Shown here: positions 22,867 to 31,913 of the stretch, piece after piece
How the letters are laid out: every line of letters starts with the position of its first letter
How positions within the stretch are numbered: position 1 is the first letter of the stretch
NCBI GenBank assembly: GCA_002494015.1
Contig: DLAR01000051.1
Coordinates: forward strand, 1 to 32,584
Direction of reading: 5' to 3'
Source of the DNA: Porphyromonadaceae bacterium UBA7042
Lineage (GTDB): Bacteria > Bacteroidota > Bacteroidia > Bacteroidales > Muribaculaceae
Length of the DNA stretch: 32,584 nt
The notes under the pieces: model-generated
Told to the model about the DNA's origin: nothing
Database searches by the model: none
Seen by the model: the letters and a program-made list of their open reading frames with translations, nothing else
Translations under genes and position numbers: made by a program

Positions 22867-24853
22867 CTCGCAACGATCTGAAAGGGATGCCTTGTTCAGA
22901 AAGTTGCGCCTTATACCTGTTGTGGCGGCGCACGTCGATGTCCCGACTCAGAAGAATGGTATCAGCTGATACTATTTCTTTCAGAGCCATGATGTCGCCC
23001 CTGAATCCACGGCACACTATCGCGTAGTCAGCCTTTATGCCCGGAGTGACTACTGCGTTCCCATGAATGAATATCATCGTTTTGCCGGGCAATGTGATGA
23101 CATCCCCGTTGCGTGAAAACGAAGTCGTATGACAACAATCCGGCATAACTGATATTGAATCAATTCCCCGTCGTCCCATATAATCCTGATATCGATATCG
23201 GCAGCGGTCGATCATGGCTTCAAAATCCTGTTCCGGAGCTGTGGAATACAGCCACAATCTGTGATTGTCTTTCACCAGCAACTCGGTAGACCGCGTATGG
23301 CGGGTTATGTAAACCTCCCGTTCAGGATATTCTTTAGCGAGTAAGAATCCGGTGACAATCAAGACGGCACATAGTATCCCGAATGCTGCGAGTTGGGCGG
23401 CCCGTCGTGAATGCAACCACCATATAATAATGGCGATGGATCCTAACATAAGCCACACAGAAAGCGGGTGCATATAGATGTTTTCAACAGTCGATCCGGG
23501 CAGGCCGGAGATTAGCGAGGCCCACCATTCCACCGCGCCACAAAGATAGTCGACCGCTTTCCCCATCCACGATAAAGTTATACCGAAAGCGTGGAATATC
23601 AGTGTGATAATCGCACCGCTCATTATGAAGGGAAGTAAAAATACAGCCACTATATTGGCAAACAGAAAATAAAGAGGGAAGCTATGGAAATAATATGCGC
23701 TCACGACTCCTGTACCCGCCATTGCGGCTATTGAGACCGTGGCATAGCCCATGATGTGGCGGCCGATGACATTCCGGCGGTCAACGGGGTTGATCCGGTC
23801 AGCGATAAGAACAATCGCCGCTACCGCTATAAATGACAGTTGAAACCCGATGGAATAAAGGGAAGACGGCGATACTAACAATATTGCCAGTGCTGCAAAA
23901 CACAATGAATTTATAGCTGATTGCCGTCGTTGTAACATGTTCCCTATTAGAAACAACGTGGCCATTATCACTGCTCTTACCACTGACGGTGACAGACCGG
24001 TCATGATTGCAAAAAGCCACAATGTGATTATTATGACTATATTTTTCAGATAACGATGCCCTGACAGATGGAGTGGAAATAGCAATATTGAAAAAAACAA
24101 TGCAATGAGTCCTACATGAAGTCCGCTCAGTGCAAGTATATGGGCGAGTCCTGTAGTTGAAAAAAGTTGCCGCACATCAGTTGTCATCAGCGAGTCATCC
24201 CCGGTCAGAGTCGCATTGAGAAATTCGGCCGTCTTGCTGTCAAAAGGAGCAGTGAGTATCAACCGGGTCACGAACCGGTGATGACGGCGCAGCGAGTTCA
24301 GCAGTCCCGGTTCAGGAGTAACGGCAGTTATGTTGTCAGGTTCCACAAGAGCCGTGGCGACTACACCGTTTTCAATAAGATATGAGTTATAGTCTATTTC
24401 GTCGGGAAGGTCTGTCTCGGGGGTGGGGATTGTTATTTCGGCCCTAAATCCAACGCGGTCAGTAACATCTATACATGGGGTCATCATCGGAATAGTTACC
24501 GCCATGAGAAACGGTCGGCACTTGCGGTTATCCACACTGTCGATATTGACAACGAGCAGTTGTGCCGATTCCGTCTCACGCGACGTTATCGTCACGCCGC
24601 TATAAGTCGTTTCATTCCTTATAAGAGAATCATTGACAGGAACCGGGGCCTGCAACCGCGAGTCGCCAAACCCGAGAGTAAATACCAGAACTACTACGGC
24701 TGCATATACATGTCTTTTCCACCCTAAAATCAATGAGATGCCGACAGGAGCCAAGCACCAAAGCAGAGAAAAATCAAATTGCCCCGCAATGATTCCCGCC
24801 ACAAAGACAAGTGTCGGGATTAACAGTGGCACGCGTGACAGCGGAGCTCTCAT
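22841..24853 (-). CDS. comEC: ComEC/Rec2-type DNA uptake channel without nuclease domain
   Basis: A polytopic inner-membrane protein of 670 residues in the ComEC/Rec2 family, which moves single-stranded DNA into the cytoplasm during transformation. It starts with hydrophobic helices and a soluble DUF4131-like domain (about 60-190). The competence domain follows, with LALSGLHVGLIALFFSILL near residue 240 and several further membrane helices. The final 160 residues replace the metallo-beta-lactamase-like nuclease domain of Bacillus ComEC, and the HxHxDH metal motif is not present. Such short forms are common in Bacteroidales. It begins 11 nt after aroE, so the two are co-transcribed, and its 3' end overlaps the HPPK-like gene on the other strand. 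Confidence 0.88.
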   Translation of the reverse strand: MRAPLSRVPLLIPTLVFVAGIIAGQFDFSLLWCLAPVGISLILGWKRHVYAAVVVLVFTLGFGDSRLQAPVPVNDSLIRNETTYSGVTITSRETESAQLLVVNIDSVDNRKCRPFLMAVTIPMMTPCIDVTDRVGFRAEITIPTPETDLPDEIDYNSYLIENGVVATALVEPDNITAVTPEPGLLNSLRRHHRFVTRLILTAPFDSKTAEFLNATLTGDDSLMTTDVRQLFSTTGLAHILALSGLHVGLIALFFSILLFPLHLSGHRYLKNIVIIITLWLFAIMTGLSPSVVRAVIMATLFLIGNMLQRRQSAINSLCFAALAILLVSPSSLYSIGFQLSFIAVAAIVLIADRINPVDRRNVIGRHIMGYATVSIAAMAGTGVVSAYYFHSFPLYFLFANIVAVFLLPFIMSGAIITLIFHAFGITLSWMGKAVDYLCGAVEWWASLISGLPGSTVENIYMHPLSVWLMLGSIAIIIWWLHSRRAAQLAAFGILCAVLIVTGFLLAKEYPEREVYITRHTRSTELLVKDNHRLWLYSTAPEQDFEAMIDRCRYRYQDYMGRRGIDSISVMPDCCHTTSFSRNGDVITLPGKTMIFIHGNAVVTPGIKADYAIVCRGFRGDIMALKEIVSADTILLSRDIDVRRHNRYKAQLSEQGIPFRSLRVTSFQMPL

Positions 24854-24864
24854 TGCCCGGCGTG

Positions 24865-25623
24865 TTATTCATTCCAAATACGCCACGATTCAAAGGCTTG
24901 CAACAAGAGCATTTCAAGTCCGTTTTTGACCTCGGCCCCCATTTCCCGTGCCCGTTTCATAAAGAGAGTTACATCGGGGTTATACAAAAGGTCGTAACAC
25001 AGATGTTGCGAGGTCAGAAATTCGTATGGGATATCGGGGCATTCATCAACATGGGGGTACATCCCCAGCGGAGTGGTGTTGACAATGATTTTATGAGTGG
25101 CCATAATCTCAGCGTCAATTTCGCCGTAGGTTATAACGCCTTCCTTCTTGTTCCGGGAAACCAGCCGGGACTCTACACCGAGATTATGGAGTCCGCGGGC
25201 CACCGCCTTGGATGCGCCGCCGGTACCTAAAACGAGAGCCTTGCCGCGCTGCGGCGTAAGCAAGGGGCAGATAGAGTCGCTGAATCCGACAATGTCCGAG
25301 TTGTATCCCTTAAACCGCAGATTATCGCCTTTGGAACGTATGAATTTAATGACATTTACTGCACCGATAGCGGCTGCATCAGCATCCATTTCGTCCATAT
25401 ACGGAATCACCTGTTCCTTATATGGAATGGTCACATTAAGGCCGCACAAATCGGGATATTCGGCCACTACTTCCATTAAATCACCTATGTCGGGTATCTC
25501 AAAATTGATATACTCGGCGTTAATGTTTTCCGATTCGAACTTATTGTTGAAATAAGTCTTGGAAAATGAATGAGTAAGCGGAAATCCGATTAATCCGTAA
25601 ATTTTGCGAATATCAAGTGCCAT
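24865..25623 (-). CDS. aroE: Shikimate dehydrogenase
   Basis: An NADP-dependent enzyme reducing 3-dehydroshikimate to shikimate in aromatic amino acid synthesis. The 252-residue protein has the shikimate-binding segment GFPLTHSFSKTYFN (about 13-26), the catalytic lysine K69 in NVTIPYKE, the partner aspartate D110 in GYNSDIVGF, and the glycine-rich cofactor loop GTGGASKAVARGL. The start ATG at 25623 is chosen over a possible TTG at 25653 because the promoter box at 25643-25650 overlaps the longer version. It is followed by comEC after 11 nt. No other shikimate-pathway gene is adjacent. Confidence 0.95.
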   Translation of the reverse strand: MALDIRKIYGLIGFPLTHSFSKTYFNNKFESENINAEYINFEIPDIGDLMEVVAEYPDLCGLNVTIPYKEQVIPYMDEMDADAAAIGAVNVIKFIRSKGDNLRFKGYNSDIVGFSDSICPLLTPQRGKALVLGTGGASKAVARGLHNLGVESRLVSRNKKEGVITYGEIDAEIMATHKIIVNTTPLGMYPHVDECPDIPYEFLTSQHLCYDLLYNPDVTLFMKRAREMGAEVKNGLEMLLLQAFESWRIWNE

Positions 25624-25642
25624 AACAAAATGTATTAGGTCA

Positions 25643-25650
25643 CAAATATA
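25643..25650 (-). promoter_or_regulatory. -7 box for aroE-comEC
   Basis: The minus strand reads TATATTTG, an exact -7 match, 20 nt before the aroE ATG. Its upstream half must lie in the 3' end of nhaC. Confidence 0.55.
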
Positions 25651-25667
25651 CAACTTTTTGAGTGAAA

Positions 25668-27188
25668 CTACTCACTTTGGGCGTCCATTTTAACTATTGC
25701 AGGCGATAATTCTTCAGCAAGTGCGCTGACCGATTCGTCAGACGAGCCTAAAAGGCTCTTTACGCGCCATCCTGTCCATGCAAAGAACATAGTCATCAGC
25801 GGTGACATGATATTGAATACACAATAGGGGAAATAAGCAAATGTAGATACCCCTAAAACCGCCGACTGGGTGACACCACATGAGTTCCACGGAATAAGAA
25901 CCGAAGTTACTGATACCGAATCTTCAAGTGAGCGACTCAAAAGGCGTGGTTCAAGTCCGAAACGCTGATACACGTTTCGATACATGTTGCCTCCGATAAT
26001 CAACGACAGATACTGGTCGGCCGTACAGGAATTAAGGAACAACCCGCTCCCGACGGTTGCGCCGACAATAGAAGTGCGGCGACGCAGCCGACGCGTGAAT
26101 GTTTCGGTGAGTGTTGCAAGCATCCCGGTCCCGATCATTGCCGCGCCAAAAAGCATTGCCGAAAGCACGAGGGCTATGGTAGGCAGCATCCCTGTGATAC
26201 CCGAAGTCGCGACGAGTGAATCAAGGAGGTCGTGGCCTGTAGTAAGGGTTGTCTCACTCCATAATATCTTTATCAAGTCTCCGGCTTGTGCCATTATGCC
26301 TGCCGACATGTCGCTTAACGCTGCTGCAATCTCGGGTTGAAACACATAAATCCCGATTGCTCCAAGCATTGCACTGCCGGCAAGAGTCAGGACTGTCGGC
26401 ACCCTCAGGACTATCATTGTGATTGTCAACGCAGGAATAATCAATGTCCACGGAGAGATGTCGAACGTTTTGTTAAGGCACGATGTAAGGTCTCCTGATG
26501 ATGCAGTCGTCAGAGTTCCATTGTTGAATCCAAGAATGAAAAACACGATTATAGCCGTTGCCATAGCCGGGCCTGAAGTTATCATCATATAGCGGATATG
26601 CTTGAACAGGTCGACGCCGCATGCCGATGATGCCACGACGGTCGTATCGCTCAACGGGGACATTTTGTCGCCAAAATATGCCCCTGAGATGATAGCCCCC
26701 GCAATCATGGCCTGACTATAACCCATGACTGTCCCTATGCCCATGAACGCGACACCGATAGTCGCGATAGTTGACCACGAGCTGCCCGTCAGAATAGAAA
26801 TGATGCTGCAAGCCACACAGGTTGTGACAAGAAACAAAGTAGGGTTCAAAAAGCGCAGGCCATAGTCGATAAGAGTCGGAACAACCCCGCTTAGCATCCA
26901 TGTTGTAGCCACCATCGAGATAAACAGCAGCATAGGCACGGCAGGAAGCGTCTGCCTTGAACTTTTCATAAGTCCCGACTTCAGATTGTCAAGTCTGAGT
27001 GTCCCGGAAGCCGCAGCCAACAGAACCGACAATGCCGCCGCACCGAGAAGCGCATAATGGCTGTAATCGGCTACCGCCCCGGGGCCGAGAAAGATAATGA
27101 TAGACAGAATACATGTCAACAATGAGACAAGAGGCAACAACGACACTATGAGAGAGGGTCTTGCTTGTTCTGATTTTGTCATCGGCAT
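25668..27188 (-). CDS. nhaC: NhaC family Na+/H+ antiporter
   Basis: A 506-residue inner-membrane transporter with about 11 or 12 predicted helices, in the NhaC/ArsB-like ion transporter group that exchanges sodium for protons (some members exchange malate for lactate). Recognisable family blocks are the ILTGSSWSTIATIGVAFMGIG helix, AMIAGAIISGAYFGDKMSPLSDTTVVASS, and SVLIPWNSCGVTQSAVLGVS near the C-terminus. Length is typical. The start may be 27188 or the ATG two codons later. The promoter box lies at 27232-27239, with the terminator of the upstream nucleotidase gene directly before it. Specificity for sodium is inferred from family membership only. Confidence 0.9.
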   Translation of the reverse strand: MPMTKSEQARPSLIVSLLPLVSLLTCILSIIIFLGPGAVADYSHYALLGAAALSVLLAAASGTLRLDNLKSGLMKSSRQTLPAVPMLLFISMVATTWMLSGVVPTLIDYGLRFLNPTLFLVTTCVACSIISILTGSSWSTIATIGVAFMGIGTVMGYSQAMIAGAIISGAYFGDKMSPLSDTTVVASSACGVDLFKHIRYMMITSGPAMATAIIVFFILGFNNGTLTTASSGDLTSCLNKTFDISPWTLIIPALTITMIVLRVPTVLTLAGSAMLGAIGIYVFQPEIAAALSDMSAGIMAQAGDLIKILWSETTLTTGHDLLDSLVATSGITGMLPTIALVLSAMLFGAAMIGTGMLATLTETFTRRLRRRTSIVGATVGSGLFLNSCTADQYLSLIIGGNMYRNVYQRFGLEPRLLSRSLEDSVSVTSVLIPWNSCGVTQSAVLGVSTFAYFPYCVFNIMSPLMTMFFAWTGWRVKSLLGSSDESVSALAEELSPAIVKMDAQSE

Positions 27189-27231
27189 TCAATCAAAAAT
27201 TATATAGTGTACAATTTGGTTTATTGGGCGG

Positions 27232-27239
27232 CAAATTTA
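27232..27239 (-). promoter_or_regulatory. -7 box for nhaC
   Basis: The minus strand reads TAAATTTG, an exact -7 match, about 44 nt before the start. The upstream promoter half falls inside the nucleotidase terminator hairpin at 27243-27289. Confidence 0.5.
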
Positions 27240-27240
27240 T

Positions 27241-27289
27241 AAAAAAATATCATAACAGCCATCCCGATTGTGGCTATTATGATATTTTT
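27241..27289 (-). terminator. Terminator of the nucleotidase gene
   Basis: The arms AAAAATATCATAACAGCCA (27243-27261) and 27271-27289 pair over 18 of 19 positions with one C-A mismatch, and the loop is 9 nt. A run of U follows on the minus strand (27247-27241). The symmetry would also allow some plus-strand termination. Confidence 0.75.
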
Positions 27290-27325
27290 AACCCTTGTTT
27301 GGTTATAAAACCTGAACAGAGGTGA

Positions 27326-29089
27326 CTATTTGCCAAAAAGGATCTCGCGGTCGCGGACAATTGCGGGAGCTACAAGCTCGTCCGGCTCAAATTTCCAGTT
27401 TTCCTCTATGACCGGAGATAATGCGTCCTTGGTCTCAATGGCTTTCATCAGATAGAATCGCAAATCTTTGTCGGTGGCCTTTACAATGCGTTTTTTCAAC
27501 TCATTCTGAGGGATTCCGGCACCCTTGGTCAGCAGATCGCCACCCCCGTTGCCGCGATAGGAATTTATGGCGACACGGTAACGCCGGTTAATATCAAAAG
27601 GTGTCCCGTCACTCATGCCCGTGATTGTTATTTTCTCGCCTTTAGGCTTCGTCACATCGACTGTGTAGTTGATTCCGGCCGCCGAGTCAAAATTGTAGGA
27701 GGGGTTCTTGAGTTTCGCATAATCCCCTTTGGCGGCATTCCCGTTTTCGGAAAACAACAGCAGATGGTCGGCCGGGGAAGACATCTGCTGTGTCCAGATT
27801 GAATAGCTTTCCTCAAGATAGTCCTTTATTTCCTGACCTGTCAGTTCCATCGTGTAGAGCATGTTCTCATATTTGTAAAGACTGAACATGTCGCTCATCG
27901 TGATGTCGCCATTTTTTATAACAGCATCAAATGACAGCGGTGCGGCAAACGATATGTCAGCGTCTCCTATTTCGAGTTGCAGCTTGTGCAGCAACGTCAT
28001 GAAAGCCGACGGGCCGAAATAAGCGTCACGCGATGTGAAATCGCCTGTCGCGGTTCCGATTTTACGCGAAACAAAATTATCGATTGTTTCATATTGGGAT
28101 TTGAAACGGCTCATAAACACACTGTCGGGGACAGACTCGTCGACGTTGACAATATTTCCGCTGAATCGTTTGCCTGCGATTTTTCCGTTGCGCACCGAAA
28201 TGGCAATATCCACTTCGGCCACATTGTCGGCATTATTGGCGGGATTGAGCACAAGCACAGTGTCGCCTGCCACGTTGACGATTTTCTGATTATACCGTGT
28301 GTGGTCATGACCCATCAGCACCACATCAAATCCCGGCACTTTTTCTGCAATAATCATGGACGGGTTTTCGACAAATTCCCCGGTCATCTTGGTCGAGTCC
28401 CGTCCAGCGTGGAACAAGCCGATCATGACATCGGGGTTTTCTTTCTCCTTGATAATCGGCACCCATTTTCGGGCAGTTTCCACCATGTCGTCAAACCGCA
28501 ATCCGCTCCACAACGTTTCAGGAAGCCAAGCAGGTATAGCGGGGGTCAGAAGACCGAGAACGGCTACCTTGATACCGTCACGCTCGATGACTGTATATGG
28601 TTGCAGGTAAGGTTCTCCCGTCTCAGCGTTCACGACATTTGCCCCAAGCAGCGGCATGTCGAGCTGGCTGCGCCAACGGTCGTAGACGGCGTGTCCGGTC
28701 TCGACATCATGATTTCCGATAGTCGCGAGATTATACCCCATATAATTCATCATCTCCGCTGTCAGATGTGGCGATACCGTATCGATAAAGTTGTAGTAAT
28801 AAGCAGTAGGCTGTCCTTGCAGTATATCTCCGTTGTCAAAGAGCAGCACATTCTCTGCCCCGAGGCTGTCACGCAGTGTGTTCACTCGCGTCATCACTCT
28901 TGCAAGCGAGCCGGACCCGGGTTGGCGTGTAATAAAGTTGTATGGGAAATAATTGCCGTGAACATCGGTAGTCTGAACAATTTTCAGATTTATGTCGCGG
29001 TCAGGGCCGACCGTCTGTCCTCCGCATGAGTGCAAAGCTGTCATTATCGAAACTGCCAGCATAGCCATGAAGATGTTTTTTGATTTCAT
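27326..29089 (-). CDS. Lipoprotein 5'-nucleotidase / 2',3'-cyclic phosphodiesterase
   Basis: A 587-residue periplasmic or surface enzyme of the UshA/CpdB family, which dephosphorylates nucleotides for salvage. The N-terminus is a lipoprotein signal with cysteine 22 in the lipobox LHSC. The metallophosphatase domain has the metal ligands VQTTDVHGNY, FDNGDILQG, TIGNHDVETGH and LMGHDHTRYN. The C-terminal 5'-nucleotidase domain contains ELTGQEIKDYLEESY and the substrate loop NSYRGNGGGDLL. All parts are present. It lies 33 nt after the DUF3108 gene on the same strand, with thymidine kinase beyond, so nucleoside salvage is a plausible shared theme. The strong hairpin at 27241-27289 ends the transcript. 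Confidence 0.92.
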   Translation of the reverse strand: MKSKNIFMAMLAVSIMTALHSCGGQTVGPDRDINLKIVQTTDVHGNYFPYNFITRQPGSGSLARVMTRVNTLRDSLGAENVLLFDNGDILQGQPTAYYYNFIDTVSPHLTAEMMNYMGYNLATIGNHDVETGHAVYDRWRSQLDMPLLGANVVNAETGEPYLQPYTVIERDGIKVAVLGLLTPAIPAWLPETLWSGLRFDDMVETARKWVPIIKEKENPDVMIGLFHAGRDSTKMTGEFVENPSMIIAEKVPGFDVVLMGHDHTRYNQKIVNVAGDTVLVLNPANNADNVAEVDIAISVRNGKIAGKRFSGNIVNVDESVPDSVFMSRFKSQYETIDNFVSRKIGTATGDFTSRDAYFGPSAFMTLLHKLQLEIGDADISFAAPLSFDAVIKNGDITMSDMFSLYKYENMLYTMELTGQEIKDYLEESYSIWTQQMSSPADHLLLFSENGNAAKGDYAKLKNPSYNFDSAAGINYTVDVTKPKGEKITITGMSDGTPFDINRRYRVAINSYRGNGGGDLLTKGAGIPQNELKKRIVKATDKDLRFYLMKAIETKDALSPVIEENWKFEPDELVAPAIVRDREILFGK

Positions 29090-29122
29090 TATGTGATTGA
29101 TGATTGATTAATGTGGATGGCA

Positions 29123-29893
29123 TTATGGATTGGGCCCGGTATACAGCGCTCTGACCTTTCCGACGGGCAGACTGCCCTCGACTTTCAGAGGAATACGCTG
29201 GGAATCAGTCGAAATCCATCCCGACATGGGAGCCGAACTTTCAACCCCATTCCTTGTGAAGGTGAAGTTTATGTAATAAGTATCGAAATTCCTGCCGTCG
29301 AGTTTGACATTCTGCCGACCCTTATAGGTTATCTTCAGTTTTTCCTTCTTGCTTCCTGAAAAAATATTGACAGTTATGCTTTGTCCGTTGGTCATTGACG
29401 GGAAATCAAGCGTGCGGAGATAAAAGAAAGAACTGAGCATGTCGACTGTCATTCCTTGAGCTTCGAGCTTTAGTGTTGAAGATGTCATAGACGCTCCGGC
29501 CTTATTCTGCTTGTAGCGGGTGCAGTCACCGAAAAAAGTGTTGCCGACGCGGGAAAAGTCAACGATGTCTTTCTTATATTTCCCGTTTTCATGAGCGATA
29601 TAAGTATATTTTATCGGATACAGTCCCTCCTTTATCATCGTTGTGTAGAGCGTATCACGGAGCTTGTAGATGCCGTTGGCCCACGGGGCGTTGCGGGCAT
29701 AGACCGCAGCCTGATAGTAGTCGCCGTCATTCCTCAAGGTCATTGATGCATAACCGGCGACTTTGTTTATCAAGCCCCATTTGTAAATCACATCGTAGGT
29801 GAGTGTTTCGTCGACAAGCAATACCGGCTGCGATGCAAGCGAACTAACCGTTATAGACGCGGCAATTGTCAACAGGGTGAAGAAACGTTTCAT
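29123..29893 (-). CDS. DUF3108 domain secreted protein
   Basis: A 256-residue protein with a signal peptide (MKRFFTLLTIAASITVSSLA) and a beta-rich mature part matching DUF3108: LTYDVIYKWGLINKVAGYAS near the start, GIYKLRDTLYTTMIKEGLYP, a central DMLSSFFYLRTLDF block and a C-terminal GWISTDSQRIPLKVEGSLPVGKV. DUF3108 proteins are predicted periplasmic or outer-membrane-associated, with no settled biochemical role. The start at 29893 gives the better signal peptide; an ATG at 29902 is three codons upstream. It lies between tdk and the nucleotidase gene on the same strand and may belong to their transcript. Confidence 0.82.
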   Translation of the reverse strand: MKRFFTLLTIAASITVSSLASQPVLLVDETLTYDVIYKWGLINKVAGYASMTLRNDGDYYQAAVYARNAPWANGIYKLRDTLYTTMIKEGLYPIKYTYIAHENGKYKKDIVDFSRVGNTFFGDCTRYKQNKAGASMTSSTLKLEAQGMTVDMLSSFFYLRTLDFPSMTNGQSITVNIFSGSKKEKLKITYKGRQNVKLDGRNFDTYYINFTFTRNGVESSAPMSGWISTDSQRIPLKVEGSLPVGKVRALYTGPNP

Positions 29894-29938
29894 AATATTC
29901 ATTTTACATATAATGTATAGACAATTTAAACGGCCTAC

Positions 29939-29953
29939 GGTTTAACAGCCTCT
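29939..29953 (-). repeat. Weak copy of the dispersed AGAGG-TGTT motif
   Basis: The minus strand reads AGAGGCTGTTAAACC beginning 12 nt after the thymidine kinase stop. It shares the AGAGG-N-TGTT core with the other copies but diverges afterwards, so it may be coincidental. Confidence 0.25.
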
Positions 29954-29965
29954 GATTTATTCTGA

Positions 29966-30607
29966 TTATTCGACTTCGTTCAGCTCGGAAAACGGCAATG
30001 CCGAACGTGTTGACTGCTCGATGCGTTTGTTGCGCCAGCACTTGCGACACACGGCGATATAACGCTCGTCGCCACCAATTTCCACCTGCTCGCCTTGGTC
30101 GACGAAATCTCCGTTGCGGTCGATGCGGGCATTTATGATAGTCTTGCGGCCACAGGTACATGTAGACTTTATCTCGTCAAGGGTGTCCGCTATCTCAAAC
30201 AACCGGCGGGAACCTTCAAAGAGGTGACTTTGGAAGTCAGTACGAAGTCCGTAACACACGACATTGCAACCAAAGTCGTCAACCACGCGGGCAAGCTGGT
30301 CTACTTGGTCGGCAGTAAGGAACTGGGCCTCGTCAACAAGAAACCAGTCGATAAGAGCCTCGCACTCGGCAAAAAGCTCCGTGGCAAGGCGGTAAAGGTC
30401 AGTTTCGTGATAAATCCACCGGCACTCGCGCTGAATCCCGATGCGCGACTTGATGACATTCACGGTGTCACGGGTGTCAATAACCGGCTTGAGGCACACA
30501 TATTTCATGCCGCGTTCCTCAAAATTATAGGCCGAGGTCAGCAACAGTGCGGTTTTAGCCGACCCCATTGTGCCATATCTGAAATAAAGTTTTCCTTTTC
30601 TATCCAT
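29966..30607 (-). CDS. tdk: Thymidine kinase (type II)
   Basis: Phosphorylates thymidine with ATP in pyrimidine salvage. The 213-residue protein has the P-loop GTMGSAKT (12-19), the catalytic glutamate E93 in FLVDEAQFL, the nucleotide-binding CYGLRTDF, and a zinc-binding set of four cysteines (CTCGRKT and CRKCWR). This defines the type II, tetrameric class. Feedback inhibition by dTTP is normal for this class. The gene has a TACCTTTG promoter box at 30642-30649 and is followed on the same strand by the DUF3108 and nucleotidase genes. Length and motifs are complete. Confidence 0.95.
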   Translation of the reverse strand: MDRKGKLYFRYGTMGSAKTALLLTSAYNFEERGMKYVCLKPVIDTRDTVNVIKSRIGIQRECRWIYHETDLYRLATELFAECEALIDWFLVDEAQFLTADQVDQLARVVDDFGCNVVCYGLRTDFQSHLFEGSRRLFEIADTLDEIKSTCTCGRKTIINARIDRNGDFVDQGEQVEIGGDERYIAVCRKCWRNKRIEQSTRSALPFSELNEVE

Positions 30608-30641
30608 TCTGATTTTAGGGTTAATATAAGAAAGCGCAACA

Positions 30642-30649
30642 CAAAGGTA
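30642..30649 (-). promoter_or_regulatory. -7 box for tdk
   Basis: The minus strand reads TACCTTTG, an exact match to the Bacteroidota -7 element, about 35 nt before the tdk start. Confidence 0.5.
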
Positions 30650-30692
30650 GCAACATTTTTCAGAAAAGCCAATGAAAGGAATCAGATTAACC

Positions 30693-30730
30693 CAAAACGG
30701 GAATGAACCGGTTGGCTCACTCCCGTTTTG
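30693..30730 (-). terminator. Hairpin terminator after rluD
   Basis: CAAAACGGGA (30693-30702) pairs with TCCCGTTTTG (30721-30730). The loop can extend the stem with further pairs around AACCGGTT. On the minus strand the 3' arm ends in a short U-run within the stem. It lies about 92 nt after the rluD stop and before the tdk promoter. Confidence 0.5.
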
Positions 30731-30740
30731 ACAGTATAGG

Positions 30741-30760
30741 CAAGTTATGAGACACCCTCT
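30741..30760 (-). repeat. Short dispersed motif, copy 2 (AGAGGGTGT type)
   Basis: The minus strand reads AGAGGGTGTCTCATAACTTG. Its first 17 bases match the copy at 99-118 at 15 positions. It lies 61 nt downstream of the rluD stop, just before the hairpin at 30693-30730. Confidence 0.45.
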
Positions 30761-30821
30761 GAAAGCCGATTTGTCACACTCGACAAAGAGGGGCGTACTC
30801 CGGATGCCCGCCGACAGGCGG

Positions 30822-31892
30822 TTACCCTATTCCAATAGTTTTGCCCAAATTTCTCCATTTGTCAATCATGGCAGTCATGTCGGGCGGGACGGGGCATTCA
30901 AAAAACATTTCCTGCCGCGTAACGGGGTGAACAAATCCCAAAGTGCGGGCATGGAGTGCCTGACGCGGGCACACCTTGAAACAATTCTCGACAAATTGCC
31001 TGTAGCTTCCGGTGCGGTTCCCGCGCAAAATCTCGTCACCGCCATAACGCGCATCGTTAAGAAGCGGGTGCCCGATATGCTTCATGTGAACACGGATCTG
31101 ATGTGTGCGGCCTGTTTCAAGAACACATTTCACGACCGAGGCGTAGCCAAGCGGCTCGATTACCTCATAATGGGTTACGGCGTGTTTGCCAATACCGCTG
31201 TCGGGAGAAAAAACAGCCATCTGCAAACGGTCATTGACACTGCGTCCGATATTGCCTTCTATACGGCCTTTTTCAGGATTAGGAACACCCCACACCACTG
31301 CGACATACTCGCGCTTGGTCGTCTTGTCAAAAAACTGTTTCCCGAGAAAGGTTTTTGCATCGGGGGTCTTGGCGACCACGAGCAATCCCGAGGTGTCCTT
31401 GTCGATACGGTGAACCAGCCCCATTCGGGGGTCATTGACATCATAGTCGGGATTGTCCTTAAAATGCCATGCAAGCGCATTGACCAGTGTCCCGGAATAA
31501 TTCCCGTGACCCGGATGCACGACGAGGCCGGGAGCTTTATTGACCACCAGCAACGATTCGTCCTCATAGACAATGTCGAGCGGTATATCCTCAGGTATAA
31601 TTTCAAGCTCGTAACGCGGACGGTCCATAACAACCGACACAGTGTCGAGAGGCTTTACCCGGTAATTGCTTTTTACCGGCTTGCCATTGACAAGGATACA
31701 ACCGGCATCGGCGGCTTGCTGGACCCGGTTGCGGGAAGAATGCTCAAGGCGCGAAACAAGGAATTTGTCAACCCGAAGGAGCTGCTGCCCCTTATCGGCG
31801 ACAAACCGAAAATGCTCATACATTCCGCCGTCATCGGCTCCATCTTCCTCGTTGACATTGTTAATCAACGCGTCATCATCTTTAAACGACAT
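30822..31892 (-). CDS. rluD: RluA/RluD family 23S rRNA pseudouridine synthase
   Basis: Isomerises uridines to pseudouridine in large-subunit rRNA. The 356 residues contain an N-terminal S4 RNA-binding domain (about 38-90, RVDKFLVSRLEHSSRNRVQQA) and the catalytic domain with D164 in GLVHRIDKDTSGLL. Downstream are the family blocks KREYVAVVWG, ETGRTHQIRVHM and HARTLGFVHPVT. An acidic N-terminal extension of about 25 residues is present. RluD is the closest match by layout, but exact target positions cannot be read from the sequence. It follows the PASTA-domain gene by 21 nt on the same strand. Confidence 0.93.
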   Translation of the reverse strand: MSFKDDDALINNVNEEDGADDGGMYEHFRFVADKGQQLLRVDKFLVSRLEHSSRNRVQQAADAGCILVNGKPVKSNYRVKPLDTVSVVMDRPRYELEIIPEDIPLDIVYEDESLLVVNKAPGLVVHPGHGNYSGTLVNALAWHFKDNPDYDVNDPRMGLVHRIDKDTSGLLVVAKTPDAKTFLGKQFFDKTTKREYVAVVWGVPNPEKGRIEGNIGRSVNDRLQMAVFSPDSGIGKHAVTHYEVIEPLGYASVVKCVLETGRTHQIRVHMKHIGHPLLNDARYGGDEILRGNRTGSYRQFVENCFKVCPRQALHARTLGFVHPVTRQEMFFECPVPPDMTAMIDKWRNLGKTIGIG

Positions 31893-31913
31893 ATTTTTTC
31901 GGATAAATTCTGA

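Noticed and set aside
27977..29029. 350-codon plus-strand open frame opposite the nucleotidase gene
   Set aside because: The minus-strand protein has all metallophosphatase motifs and a lipobox. The opposite frame is histidine- and cysteine-rich without motif order, as expected of a shadow.
29904..30161. 85-codon minus-strand frame between tdk and the DUF3108 gene
   Set aside because: It overlaps the zinc-binding end of tdk in another frame and is arginine-rich without domain features.
30747..31913. 388-codon plus-strand open frame opposite rluD
   Set aside because: It is longer than rluD itself, but rluD carries complete S4 and catalytic motifs while the antisense translation has no domain features. 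It is a by-product of codon bias.
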